Part shown: in pieces, positions 32,497 through 43,590 of the stretch
How positions within the stretch are numbered: the first letter of the stretch is position 1
Layout: the number at the start of each line of letters is the position of its first letter
Assembly: GCA_026008535.1 (NCBI GenBank)
Contig: BRKX01000004.1
Location: 43,094,501-43,158,500 of the forward strand
Origin: Perilla frutescens
Lineage: Eukaryota; Streptophyta; Magnoliopsida; Lamiales; Lamiaceae
Direction of reading: 5' to 3'
Length of the DNA: 64,000 nucleotides
Position numbers and translations under genes: made by a program
The notes under the pieces: generated by a model
What the model was told of the DNA's origin: nothing
Seen by the model: only the letters and a program-made list of their open reading frames with translations
The model's database searches: none

Positions 32497-32527
<31 letters not shown>

Positions 32528-34238
32528 GGTAGAACCTATCACACCACAACCAATGCTGCAGCCACATGATGGACAAGTTGGTGACCCAAGTTCGAGTGAA
32601 GGTCCTCGAGGAAGAAGATCGTTGCATGACTTATATGATGCAACTGAAGAGGTAACAAATTTGAGTGACTTTACTCAATTTTGTTTATTTGTGGAAACTG
32701 AACCTGTAGGATATGATATTGATGCACAAAATGAGAAATGGAGGAAGGCCATGGATGAAGAGATAAAAGCAATAAAGAAGAATGATACGTGGGAGCTTGC
32801 TTTACTACCGAAAAATAAAACTTCAATCGGTGTAAAGTGGGTGTATCGAATAAAAAGAAATGCAAATGGTGAGATTGAAAAATACAAGGCAAGATTGGTA
32901 GTGAAGGTGTATAAGCAAAAGGCCGGGATTGATTACGATGACGTGTTTTCTCCTGTTGCTCGTTTGGAGACAATCCGATTAATTATTTCTATTGCAGCTC
33001 AAAATCAATGGAAAATCCATCAAATGGATGTAAAATCTGCATTCTTGAATGGGTATTTGGATAAAGATGTCTATATTGAACAACCTTTGGGTTATGTTGA
33101 AAAAGGCCAAGAGCATAAGGTGCTTAAGTTGAAGAAGGCTCTCTACGGGTTGAAGCAAGCCCCCCGTGCTTGGAATAATCGCATTGATGCGTATTTTCAA
33201 GAGAAAGGTTTTTTGAAGTGTCCACATGAGCATGCTTTATATGTGAAATTTAACAAAGATGGTGATATATTGTTTGTTTGCTTGTATGTGGATGATTTGA
33301 TTTTGACAGAGAACAATCCAAAGATGTTTGATGAATTCAAGAGTGCAATGTCGAAGGAGTTTGAGATGACGGACATTGGTTTAATGTCTTACTATCTTGG
33401 CATTGAAGTAAAACAGAGAGAAGATGGTATTTTTATTTCTCAAGAAGGATATGCCAAAGAAATTCTAAAAAAATTTGAGATGGAAGATTGCAACATTGTT
33501 AGCACACCCGTGGAATGTGGTGCTAAGATGACATCCGACCAAGATGGTGAGAAGATTTCTCCAACATTTTTCAAAAGTCTTGTTGGAAGTTTGAGGTACC
33601 TAACATGTACAAGACCCGATATTCTTTTTGGTGTTGGAATTGTTAGTCGATATATGGAGGCTCCCACTACCTATCATTTAAAAGTAGCCAAAAGAATACT
33701 TCGGTACATCAAAGGTACAATTGATTATGGAATATTTTATGCTCCTATTGATGATTTTAACCTTGTTGGATATTGTGATAGTGATTGGGCTGGCGATGTT
33801 GAAAGTCGAAAGAGTACTACCGGATTTGTATTTTTTGTGGGAAATTCGGCATTTACTTGGAATTCAAAGAAACAACCTATTGTGACTTTGTCTACTTGTG
33901 AAGCTGAGCTTGTTGCTGCTACCTCGTGTGTTTGTCATGCGGTGTGGTTGAGAAGTTTGTTCAAAGAACTTAACATGCCACTAGAAGATCCGACTGAGAT
34001 ATATGTTGATAACAAATCAGCTATAGCATTGGCCAAAAATCCAGTGTTTCATGATAGGAGCAAGCATATTGACACGAAGTACCATTTTATTAGACAACAC
34101 ATATCCAACAAACAAGTGAGGCTCAATTATGTGAAGACTCATGATCAAATTGCAGACATCTTCACAAAGCCGTTGAAGTTTGAAGACTTTCAAAGATTGA
34201 GAGAATTGCTTGGAGTTACTAGAGAAATTTCAAATTAA
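32202..34238 (+). CDS. Copia reverse transcriptase-RNase H of the nested element
   Basis: 678 open codons. The true upstream frame is the integrase end (LRVFGSIAYAHV), so the first Met is not a natural start. After a Glu-rich linker coded by GAA repeats (32474-32526) comes RT: WRKAMDEEIKAI, VKWVYRIKRNANGE, DVFSPVARLETIR, HQMDVKSAFLNG, KALYGLKQAPRAW, and the catalytic CLYVDDLIL. RNase H follows with GYCDSDWAGD, SRKSTTGFVFF, STCEAELVAA, IYVDNKSAIALAKN, FHDRSKHIDTKYHFIR, and IADIFTKPLK. The catalytic acids appear intact. This is the longest open pol segment of any copia element in the window. Confidence 0.93.
32474..32526 (+). repeat. GAA microsatellite coding a poly-Glu tract in copia pol
   Basis: About 17 GAA/GAG codons in a row in the linker between integrase and RT. 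Such linkers are variable, so the expansion may be tolerated. Confidence 0.92.
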
Positions 34239-34245
34239 GGGAGAG

Positions 34246-34589
34246 TGTTGAAATAATTAGTTTAATTTACAATTTATTTTCTTGCATTATCTATATTAAT
34301 GTAATAGTTAGTGGGTCATGAGTAGTGGGTCATGAGTTATGTGTGTGTTTTAATGTTATTGTTAGTGGTGGGTGTGGTGTTGATAGTGGAAGTAGTGGTG
34401 ATAATGGTGAGAGTAGTGGATGATGGTCTTAATTAAGAGGTTACATTTTAGACCTATAAATATCTTATGTATCTACAAAGATTGAAAGTACAACACTATA
34501 CAAAGAGTCTTTTGCAATATACTAGTCTTCTCCAATAATTGTGTTTATAGTTTTATCCTTCATTCGAAGATGCTCTCCACATTCTAACA
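34246..34589 (+). repeat. 3' LTR of the nested copia element
   Basis: 344 bp, with the full-length start of the LTR. The last ~280 bp are almost identical to the 5' LTR. Confidence 0.93.
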
Positions 34590-35050
34590 ATAGTTAATTA
34601 GTTGGAGTGGTTATGCAGTTGCATGGATCTGCATGGGAGTCATTTTATCTCAACTATCATCTATGCGGATCTGTTGGTGTAGATTAGATCTATTATTTGC
34701 TATAAATATGTGTAGAATCAGTTTTGCAAAATAACAACTACTCATACTCATAACTGCTGTGAAGGAGAGAGATCGTTTTAGATTCTTAATTGAGAGAGAG
34801 AGAGAGCCATAAACTAGGGTTTGTGAGTTTTCAGTCGAGATAGCCATCTAAACTTGTAATCCTTCTTCTTCGAACAATAATACTCAGATGCTAACCCTCC
34901 GTGGATGTAGATGTTCTCACCGAACCACGTAAATCCGATCGCATCTTTATTGTTTTATTGTTCTTAATTGATAAATCATATTGCTTCGCATTTCTGGTTT
35001 GCATTCATCTTCTAGAAGTCAGTTTATTGTTAAATCTTAATAAACCAACA

Positions 35051-37127
35051 TACTTTGGAGCCAGACCTTCCTTCTAGAGACACCTAGTACGTAATTGCTA
35101 ACATTTACTCAGATTTACTCTAAGTACGAAGCATAGGATACTATAACTCAAATTGAATTGATTACATATATATATATATATATATATTAATTTTGATCAC
35201 AAGATCTCCTTCTCGAATAAAATTCTAGCAAATATTTTCAAAACATGTGATAACAAGCATTCTCTAGAACAACAAGGACATCATTAATCACGAATAAGAA
35301 ACAACTTTATGTATGGACTTATAAATAGAGATTCATGAGACTTGTGGTGAGTTATACTATGAGCAAAGTTCTCCCAATAGTAATAAATCCGTGATGCAAG
35401 AAAAGAAAAGGATCCATCAAAGATTCAGTTTAGAATTCAAATTGAAACTCATTCATTTCAACTGCATAGAGTGCATCAAGGGCCCCTTGGCTTGAATAGG
35501 CTCTTCCTCCTGTCAGCAAATTAAACAAAAAATTAGAGGTTCTTAAAAGAATGATATGACAATAAAAAAACATGACTTCATTAATCCGAATCGAAACTAT
35601 CAGAAAAGCCCTATATTTACCACTGCATCGTGTTAAAGTTCTTGCATGCATATACTACGGTATTAGCCGTGTGACCACATGTACCACAGCTTTTCTCCAT
35701 GTTTGCTGCTAAATAAATTTGGTATGACGCAACAACTTGTTAATCATTTGGTAAAAAATAAATTTTAACCCCATCAAAATTATAAGATATATTCTTAATT
35801 TCCTAATGAATAACATAATATATAAGTAAAATAATATATGATCAATGAAAGGAATAAAATTTCAAAATAAAATAATTTCAACAAATTTACTAAAAATAAT
35901 AATGAGTGAATATGTGAGTTCAAAAGCCATATCATTACTGGAAAATAAAAAAATGAATAAGAAATAAATTAATTAAAATGAAATAAAATGAGAGATCAGA
36001 AAGTATTTAATTGAACTTATTTAAAATAAAGAGATTTTAAATGAATATATTATATAATTTGGGGAAAACATTATTATCTTTTGAAAAGATGCATGAACAT
36101 TCTCAAAGTTTATATTGTGAGCCTGTTTTCCTATGGAATTTTTTGTTGCACTATGTATGTTACACCTGGTGATACACTTTTAAATTATGATTTTTTTTTT
36201 GTATTTTTTTCTTCAAATTTATTTTTATTTATTAAGGTTCGCCCACCAAATTGTGCTCGTACATCATGCATTAATTAGTTTAATAGAAATTGTAAACATA
36301 ATTTTCATTTTTTAATTTTCTCTTTATAGTCCCTAGCTAATATAATTTTATTAGATTTTTTTGCCCTAACAACGCCATAATTTTTTATTTTATTTTAAAA
36401 GGACAACCTTGTAATTAGAACACTAACAAAAATAAAATAAAAAAAATCAAAATATATATAGCCACTACCCTTTTTTTTCATCAAAAAAATAAATAAAAAG
36501 AATTGCTTGAAGTCATATCCCCGTTAAACTGGCAAGCATGTGGGAATCTTCATATTTGGTGTGTTTATCGCCTCGTTGGTTTCATATCTCTCATGCGCTC
36601 ATTCAATTCTTTCCTTCCTACGTGGCTACGTCCAAAACCATTTGTAACAAAAAAATTATATTTACTTTTGTAAAATATACAATGTGTACAAATTAAATAA
36701 AATAATTTTTGGATCAAAATGTATATTTACAGATATAATCTCTATTCTTCCTCTGATTAATCTCTCCAAGAATAATCTTTGCAATCTTCGAAGTTTTTGA
36801 AGAAGATTTGCATCTTCGGTCTTCTTTGACTTGATATTTGAACTTTGTAACTTTAATCCAAAGGGTTGCCGCCTTATTTCTGGATGAAACGCGGATGAAT
36901 TTGATGAATAACGGTGAATAACACATTTGAATGTTGCAAGAATGCCTTGAATATTTGAGTAAATTTTACTTATGAAATATTTTCTCAAATTTTTCAAATA
37001 ATTTTTTACGTGATTTTTCCATTTTTCATGACCCCTTATTTATAGGTGAAAGGAGAGAGAATTTTGGAGAATATGTTGAAGTGCGGATATCATTGACTCC
37101 TCAATATTTATAAATGAAATCATCTAT
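35051..37127. other. AT-rich intergenic stretch
   Basis: No firm gene. A weak two-exon candidate at 35476-35700 is listed separately. The open frames at 36081-36278 (Phe-rich, hydrophobic) and 36662-36997 (minus) show no recognisable domain. A TA run lies at 35165-35188. Confidence 0.4.
35476..35700 (-). CDS. Candidate small two-exon gene, unrecognised
   Basis: Exon 1 (35621-35700) starts MEKSCGTCGHTANTVVYACK and ends at a good donor (TG|GTAAAT). An acceptor (GCTGACAG) opens exon 2 at 35509. The joined frame stops at 35476-35478, giving about 37 residues with a CXXC pair. No family is recognised and no promoter is clear. It may be chance; the splice signals and Cys pair are the only support. 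Confidence 0.15.
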
Positions 37128-37477
37128 CCCACTTTTCTCTATCTCATTTGGTGTCCCATTTTGAGTTTTATTCGATTTTCATCAATTTTTTTCTTCAATT
37201 TCAATTTGTTATGGCTTAGTTTAATTTTATAATTATTATTTAGGGATCATTCCACCCAATTAGGGTTTATATTTATTTTTTAATATTTATTTCTTATTTT
37301 TTAGTTAATATAATTGATTATTCAAAAAATAGGGTATATAATTTTTAAAAATTTTAATTCTTAGCAATAAATGTTGGTTATGATTTATAATACTATAATA
37401 AAAATTATTTTTGTAATAAATATTTTTAAAATATTAAATTTCATAGTGGGACACAATAGTGAGACATGAAAAGTGGA
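37128..37477. mobile_element. MITE-like element, ~350 bp
   Basis: Left end CCCACTTTTCTCTATCTCAT then TTGGTGTCCCA (37128-37158). The right end, read in reverse complement, is TCCACTTTTCATGTCTCACT then ATTGTGTCCCA (37447-37477). The ~31 bp termini are imperfect inverted repeats. The interior is AT-rich, non-coding and related to 7640-7853. The target duplication is not clear, so the superfamily is open. Confidence 0.6.
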
Positions 37478-37720
37478 CTACAAGATTTTATCCCCAATAT
37501 TTAGACTTATCTTTATCAAATTTTTTATTTTTCTGCACTTATTTGACATGTATTCACTTCTGATTGGTTGAGAATATCATGCATTTTACTTGATATTTAA
37601 TTGCTCATTTTCCACATGGCACAATTTAATTAGCCATAGAAATCCATTAGCCTATAAATGTCCCATTGAGACTTATTCACAGACGACTTGCCCTGCAAAT
37701 AAATGAGTCTCGAGATTTGA

Positions 37721-37880
37721 GATTTATTAGATAGTTTTAACTCGTATCAATGAGCTTTTATTTATAATTTATTAGATAATTTTAACTAGTATCAATAAAT
37801 GAATGGGCCCTCATTTTTAACTTATTAGATAGTTTTATCTCATATCAAAATATCATTGAACCCTCATTTTTAACTCGTAT
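37721..37880. repeat. ~50 bp tandem repeat, three units
   Basis: Units share TTTATTAGATAGTTTTAACT, CGTATCAATGA and, in the last two, CCCTCATTTTTAAC. Spacing is about 47-52 bp. Nothing coding is seen. Confidence 0.6.
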
Positions 37881-37899
37881 CGAGGAACTTTTAATTTGG

Positions 37900-39398
37900 G
37901 ACTTAAATTTATAGACTTTTTATACTTTTGTCAACGAATTTTTGAATAGTTAGCTTCACGTCAAAGAATAAAATAAATTGGGCTACCAAGTAACTTCTCT
38001 TTTCAATTAACTTGGCAACCACAGCCCACGAGACGAACGAATGGGCTATATGCTCCCGTTATTTAATTCGCTACGCAATAAGAACTCGTTCAAAAAGTCC
38101 TTTTACTGAAGGAAAGAATATACAACTTTGAATTTTTTTTTTTGATATAAAATGACGTTGTTTGTGATGAGATAATAATACTTTTTACCTAAGCACAACA
38201 CAACGTTATTTTTTTACTAAGTTAATTTTCTATTCGTCGAAAAAAATTAGAGATATCTATTTTGCAAAAAAAAAATGAAAGTTCATGTTGTAATTACAGC
38301 ATTTTAAAGTATATGTCTAAATTGCATATCATGACAAAGTTTGTGTATATAATCGTAAATAACCCTTATTGAAAATACTGAAAGGTTATAATATTTTTGT
38401 ACTTTTTTAAAGGTTAGGATATTTTTGCTAAAATCATTTAAAAAAATATGCTAGAATATGGTATTTATTTATAAGTGTTTTCCTATCCCAAACATTTGAA
38501 TGAATTTTTTTAGAAATTTCGTTGGATAGTGAATGCACGGTACATGCATGTTGCAGCCGGCCAAGCAAGGATTTTCTTACAGTTTACGAAAGATATTGAT
38601 TAATAGATTTATGTACAAATATTATTATTCTATACATTTTCTTTTCATATGCATGTACATGAGAAAAATCGTCTCTATCTGAAAAAAAAACCCCAAATTA
38701 TACGCAAGCAACATTATAGAAAATGATAAAGTACCTTTCTAGCTAGGTGAATAATTAATGTATTTAAAATGGAAAATAGTTAACACATGTTTCTTAGTTA
38801 GACTTTAATAATTAAGACGTAGCGAAAGCGTACTCTTCAAATCTTCAATCGACAATTGCAAATTTGCAATATATATGTCTGTGTGTGTGTGTATATATAC
38901 ATATATTGCTTCATTCAATTATCGTCTAGCTATTAATTATAACATAGTAAAATAAAATGAAACATAAATAACATACTAGATAGAGGGTGGGTTCGACCTG
39001 AATCAAATTGAAACTCTCTCTCTCTCTCTCGGGAAAATAGGATAAGTATTTAATTCAAGAAATTCTCTTTAAAAATAAAAAGTTCGGTTCAATTAATTCG
39101 ATTTTTAGAATCCAAATTAAATTGAATAAAATATTCGATTTAATTCGTTAAAAAAATGATGTATAGTAGAATTATAGTCGTGTTATCATTAGACGTTAAA
39201 TATATGTTAGAGATATTATTATGAAAAAAAAACTAAAGATTGGGGTATTTAATAGTATTTGGTCTTTTTTTTGAGAAAATGTCGTATAAAGCTTGTGTTT
39301 TTAGAAAAATCATAAAAGCTCCCTTTCATAAATAGTGCCCTTATCAATTATTATATATAAAATTCATAAAAACTATCATTTTCATCGACACAAATTCT
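37900..39398. other. Gene-free AT-rich stretch
   Basis: No gene supported. It holds a short GT/TA run (38879-38902) and a CT run (39015-39030). Confidence 0.5.
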
Positions 39399-39716
39399 TC
39401 TGTGCATAAGATGTACATCAGACAGCAACACATTGACTCGATCAACGCCTTGACTAAAATAGTCATCAAAACAGGTGATTCTTTCTAGGGATACAAGTGA
39501 TATTTTTTGAATTTTGAGTGATAATTTTTAGTTTCAGTTGATACTGATTTTGACAGTTTTTTTCTTTATTTTTTTTTCTAGATGATACTTTTTAATGATA
39601 CAAGTGATACTTTTGAGCTTTTGAGTGACACTTTTGTGTAACGATAGATACTGATTTTAACAGATTTTTTGATCAACACATTAACCGTCTGATGTGCACT
39701 TAGTGCACATAAGACA
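39399..39716. mobile_element. MITE-like repeat, ~320 bp
   Basis: Left end GTGCATAAGATGTACATCAGAC (39402-39423). Reverse complement of the right end: GTGCACTAAGTGCACATCAGAC. Inside are GATACAAGTGATA and TTTGAATTTTGAGTGATA phrases, also found in the repeat at 16650-17240, and a GATCAACACATTAAC tail. It is probably a short member of the same family as copies A and B. A target duplication was not found. Confidence 0.5.
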
Positions 39717-40008
39717 TGCCCTTTCATCAAATATAACTGTGTGAATAACTCTCCTGGAAATGAACTGTATTTTTTATACCATTTTTACTATAACATTTTA
39801 TGAATTATATTTATATGTATATACTATTACATTTATATTGTTTGAAATATGGTAGTTTGTTGGTCAAAATACTACTCATGGCTACTATTCTCTTTAAATG
39901 TTTTTGGTGTTTTAAAATATTTATTTCTTTAAATTTGGAAAGTGTATAACTGAAAAATGATGTGAAAGTTAATGCATGGTATTGAATTACTGGATAGATT
40001 CTTAGACT
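39717..40008. other. AT-rich spacer left of the Tekay element
   Basis: No gene seen. Before the Tekay insertion, this sequence adjoined position 51114. Confidence 0.5.
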
Positions 40009-40013
40009 ATTTA

Positions 40014-42799
40014 TGTAGCGCCCCGGTCCCGAAAGACCGTGGAAATGAGCGCCACGGGGGTGGGGATTTAGAAGAGGGGAAAGAAAGGGGATTTCGAGGA
40101 TAATTCTCAAGGAACAATTCCAAATTAGTTCAATAATAGAATACGATCATCGTAACAAATTCAGAGTTATATATATCCAACATGAGTTTTTGGTCATGCG
40201 GAAGCTAAGAAATATCAAAAGAAATAGTACGATGATCAGAGATTAAGACGAGCCAAGACAACGGGTTAGCTACAAAAGTACACATATAAGCCCCATCACA
40301 GCTCATCGTCTCCACGCTCCAGCTCATTGTCCTGAAAACATTTGAGAAAATATTTAGGCTGAGTACTAATGTACTCAGTGGGTTTTCTGAGAAAAATCGA
40401 GTTATCAAAAGCATTTGATAAAATAATTATCTGTGAGTATGCAGATGAATCTTAGAAGGTTTTGTAAAGGGAAATGCATCTAAGTTCATCAAAACGTTTT
40501 ACATGAATGTGTTCACCAGTAAACCCTGAAGTGAATCTTGATCCATCAGTAAACCCTGAAATGGACCCACTCACCAGTAAACCCTGAAGTGAGCTAAGTA
40601 CGACACCCGCAACCACCACTACATCATCATGCGCAATTACCGAGTAAACCCTCAAGGTAATTAAAAGTTCTTTTAGCTAAGAACAGCCAGGGATTGGGTG
40701 CGACTCAAACCAAGCAAGACTGTAGCTACTCACATTGACACAGCGCTGGTATATGAGACTCCGACAACCACAGCAAGCAGAACGAATCATTTTACACAGA
40801 TAATCATATATGCACATTTGTTTTAAAACGAGCTTAATAACTCAAACATAGCATTTTGAGAAAGATAGTATACGCCCACCTTTTGACTATAATAGTCGAA
40901 GCTTTTTAGTTTCTTCAGAATCGAGCAACACCACAATGATTACGTCTTACGGCAAATGATCTATGAGTATCAAAATTCATCTTAGAACCTCCACGAGGTC
41001 AAGACTCTCGCAATTACATAGTTTCACATGCTCGTCGGTTAAACCGACCCAAGTTAAACCTCAATAGCTTAACAATTGCCTACTCCGGCAATGAATAATG
41101 TCTCAAATCTCAACAATACTAAATCACATAAATGAGACTCAGCAACATCATAGACCTATGGGAGTTTATTAAACAAAGAGACCCTTTTTAAAATACATTT
41201 ATCTCATTCGAGCATAAATCGAACACTTGGCGTGCGATTTTAAATGACACAATTTAAATCCATCGTTAAAACCGATCTTAGCTCAAGGGTCCTCACAACC
41301 CTAGCTACTAACTGATAAGGACACTCCTTAGCATCATTGAAGGAGTTAAAAGATCACTTAATTGATTTCGAATAAGGGCGATTTGAAAATTGAAAATTTG
41401 TTGAGCAATCTGCACAACAACTGACTTTGATGATTTATCAAAATTTATCCAGAGGGAATTAGGGGCTGGGCCCTATACCATTAGAAAGACACTTAAGTCT
41501 AGTTTCCGGAACACTTTTCGGTGACTCCATACGATAACTAACGAAAAAGTTATGACCGTTTTACTAAAAGGTAGCAAATCTGCCACGAATTTCTGAAAAC
41601 CGAAACATGACCCAACTTTGCCGATTTTTCATAATTTACTCAGAAAGAATTAGAGATTGAGACCTATACTGTTGGAAAGCCAAGGAAGTCTAGTTTCCGG
41701 AAAAATTTACGGTGTCTCAATCGGACATCTAACGAGGGAGTTATGCTCATTTAACCGAAGGGTGGCATGTCTGCCGAAAGACTTGCGCGGGCGCGCGACC
41801 TTGCGCGCTCGCGCGCGTCCCCGCGCTCGCGCGGCCTATGCGCGCTCGCGCGCGTCCCCGCGATCGCGCGGAAATGAGGCCGAGAGTCGTGGGAACGATG
41901 ACAGACGCCATGATACTCGATATACAAGCATTCAAATCATCTAAACACATCTAGAACTCAACCAAACTTCAACTAACATGCTTTGAATCAAATCAAACTT
42001 TATCTCTACCATCTAACATGCTTCAAACCATAAATAAAACACAGCACGATTTCGAAAATACCTTTCGAAAATTACTCGGAAAGCTTGAAAAGTGGTGAAG
42101 ATGGCTGGAATCAGCTGGGGTTTAGTTGGATCGACGCTTGCAACGACGTAGACGAACACCGAAAGAGAATGGTGAAGAACGGGTGGAACGAAGCTTGAGC
42201 TCCTCTCAACAATGGCTGCAACTCCTTACTACTCTCTCTCTCTCTCTCTTTCTCTCTCAGAAAATGGAAGAAAAGAAGATAGAATGAAGAAGAAGAAAAA
42301 GAAGAAGAAGAAGAAGAAGAAAGGAACGAAGAAGAAGATGAAATGGTGAAAATGGCTATGGTATTTTCATAAATCCAATTTGGTTGATTTGGGGGACATG
42401 GGTGACGGGAAGGCATGGGAGAGGTGAGGGGAAGGCATGGCCTCCCATGCCTTGAGAGTCAACTTGAAAAATACCCGGTTTAAATACCGGTTGTTCGGTT
42501 ATCGTGATATTTTCCGTCTCCGAAAAAAATCCCAAATTGGACCGAAACGGATGAAATAATTCATTGATTTTAAGACCATAAATTAAATATATTTTATTTT
42601 TTTGAAATATTTTAAATACGCCAAGTGACACAAATTAATAAATCGATTAATAAACATATTTAAAATATATTTTGATTTTCATCAATACAACACATCGCAA
42701 GTTCGGTTAAACCACCGAATTACGAAAATTTTAAAATGACGCGACTCCCATAGTCTATAATTGCAATTAATTATATACAAAAAGGTTTGGGGAACTACA
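40014..42799 (-). repeat. 3' LTR of the Tekay-type element
   Basis: 2.8 kb, nearly identical to 48316-51108. It contains AAACCCTGA-type repeats (40515-40650), a very GC-rich CGCG block (41784-41871), CT and GAA microsatellites (42231-42320), and a TATATATAAC motif near 40165 that could serve as TATA box on the minus strand. Short ORFs in it are not genes. Confidence 0.96.
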
Positions 42800-42815
42800 T
42801 ACTCTCCTCCTTAAA
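42800..42815 (-). other. Polypurine tract of the Tekay-type element
   Basis: The minus strand reads TTTAAGGAGGAGAGTA directly before the 3' LTR start TGTAGTTCCCC. Confidence 0.88.
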
Positions 42816-42834
42816 AGGAATTTCGTCCCGAAAT

Positions 42835-43560
42835 TCAAGCATCCTGAAACATCTCGGGATACTTTAGTTTCATCGAGCTCTCAAGCTCCCATGTTGCCTC
42901 ATTTCGGTCATGGTGATTCCATTGCACAAGCACCAATGAAATCTCCTTGTTTCTCAAGACTTGGACCTTTCGGTCGATAATCATGTGCGGCTTCTCTTCA
43001 TACGACATGTCAGGTCGCAATGCAAAATCATCATCTCGAATCACGTGTTCAGGATCGAACACGTATTTTCTTAGCATTGATACATGATAAACGTCATGTG
43101 CTTGTGATAGATTTGGCGGCAATGCAAGCCGATAAGCAACCTCACCAATTCTTTGCAGAATTTCGAATGGACCGATAAATCTTGGTCGCAACTTGCCACG
43201 TTTCCCAAACCTCACAACACCACGTGTTGGAGATATCTTCAAAAACACCTTATCACCAACTTGAAATTGCAAGTCGGTCCTTCTTTTGTCAGCATAAGTC
43301 TTCTGACGATCTTGTGCTTCTTTCATCCTTGCCCGGATTTGATCGATCTTTTCAATGGTCATTTGCACAATTTCTGGCCCCAAAATTCTACGTTCTCCAA
43401 CCTCATCCCAATATAAGGGTGATCGACATTTGCGTCCATACAAAGCCTCGTATGGCGCCATTTTGATGGTGGATTGATAACTATTGTTATACGCGAACTC
43501 CACCAATGGCAACATGTCCTCCCAACTGGTGTTTCCATCAAGCACAACTCCTCGAAGCAT
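42835..43560 (-). CDS. Integrase C-terminus and chromodomain of the Tekay-type element
   Basis: 241 open codons, same frame as the preceding segment and separated from it only by TAA. It contains the end of the integrase core (WEDMLPLVEFAYNNSYQST, MAPYEALYGRKCRSPLYWDE), the GPY/F-type region (RFIGPFEILQRIGEVAYRLA, LSQAHDVYHVSMLRKYV), and a C-terminal chromodomain-like segment (IDRKVQVLRNKEISLVLVQW, EATWELESSMKLKYPEMF). Chromodomains steer integration toward marked chromatin in this group. Translation would not restart at the Met shown; the true frame begins upstream of the stop. Confidence 0.95.
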   Translation of the reverse strand: MLRGVVLDGNTSWEDMLPLVEFAYNNSYQSTIKMAPYEALYGRKCRSPLYWDEVGERRILGPEIVQMTIEKIDQIRARMKEAQDRQKTYADKRRTDLQFQVGDKVFLKISPTRGVVRFGKRGKLRPRFIGPFEILQRIGEVAYRLALPPNLSQAHDVYHVSMLRKYVFDPEHVIRDDDFALRPDMSYEEKPHMIIDRKVQVLRNKEISLVLVQWNHHDRNEATWELESSMKLKYPEMFQDA

Positions 43561-43590
43561 GTCTTCTAGAATTTGAATTGTTCTTTCCGA

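Larger units (their letters stand above)
29826..34589 (+). mobile_element. Ty1/copia element, complete ends, nested in an older copia LTR
   Basis: A 4.76 kb plus-strand copia retrotransposon bounded by ATAGT (29821-29825 and 34590-34594). The LTRs start TGTTGAAATAAT and end CATTCTAACA. The order is 5' LTR, PBS, gag, protease, integrase, RT, RNase H, polypurine tract (34236-34245, TTAAGGGAGAG), 3' LTR. Over the shared sequence the LTRs differ at about four positions, so the insertion is recent (inference). It has two stop codons in gag and one frameshift between integrase and RT; nearly everything else is open. Confidence 0.94.
29751..35050 (+). repeat. 3' LTR of the older copia remnant, split by a younger copia
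   Basis: The LTR parts are 29751-29825 and 34595-35050, about 530 bp together, interrupted by the element at 29826-34589. It starts TGCTAACTTATG and ends AATAAACCAACA. A TATA motif (GCTATAAATATG) lies near 34699-34710, followed by U5-like sequence with CCGAACCACGTAAAT. The interruption carries a perfect ATAGT duplication. Confidence 0.75.

Noticed and set aside
36662..36997. 111-codon minus-strand ORF, basic and Leu/Ile-rich.
   Set aside because: No domain, no splice context and composition like surrounding AT-rich DNA; not enough to call a gene.
41657..41950. Arg/Ala-rich open frames on both strands, also present at 49961-50254.
   Set aside because: They are readings of the CG-rich block inside the Tekay LTRs; both strands are open only because the block lacks A and T.
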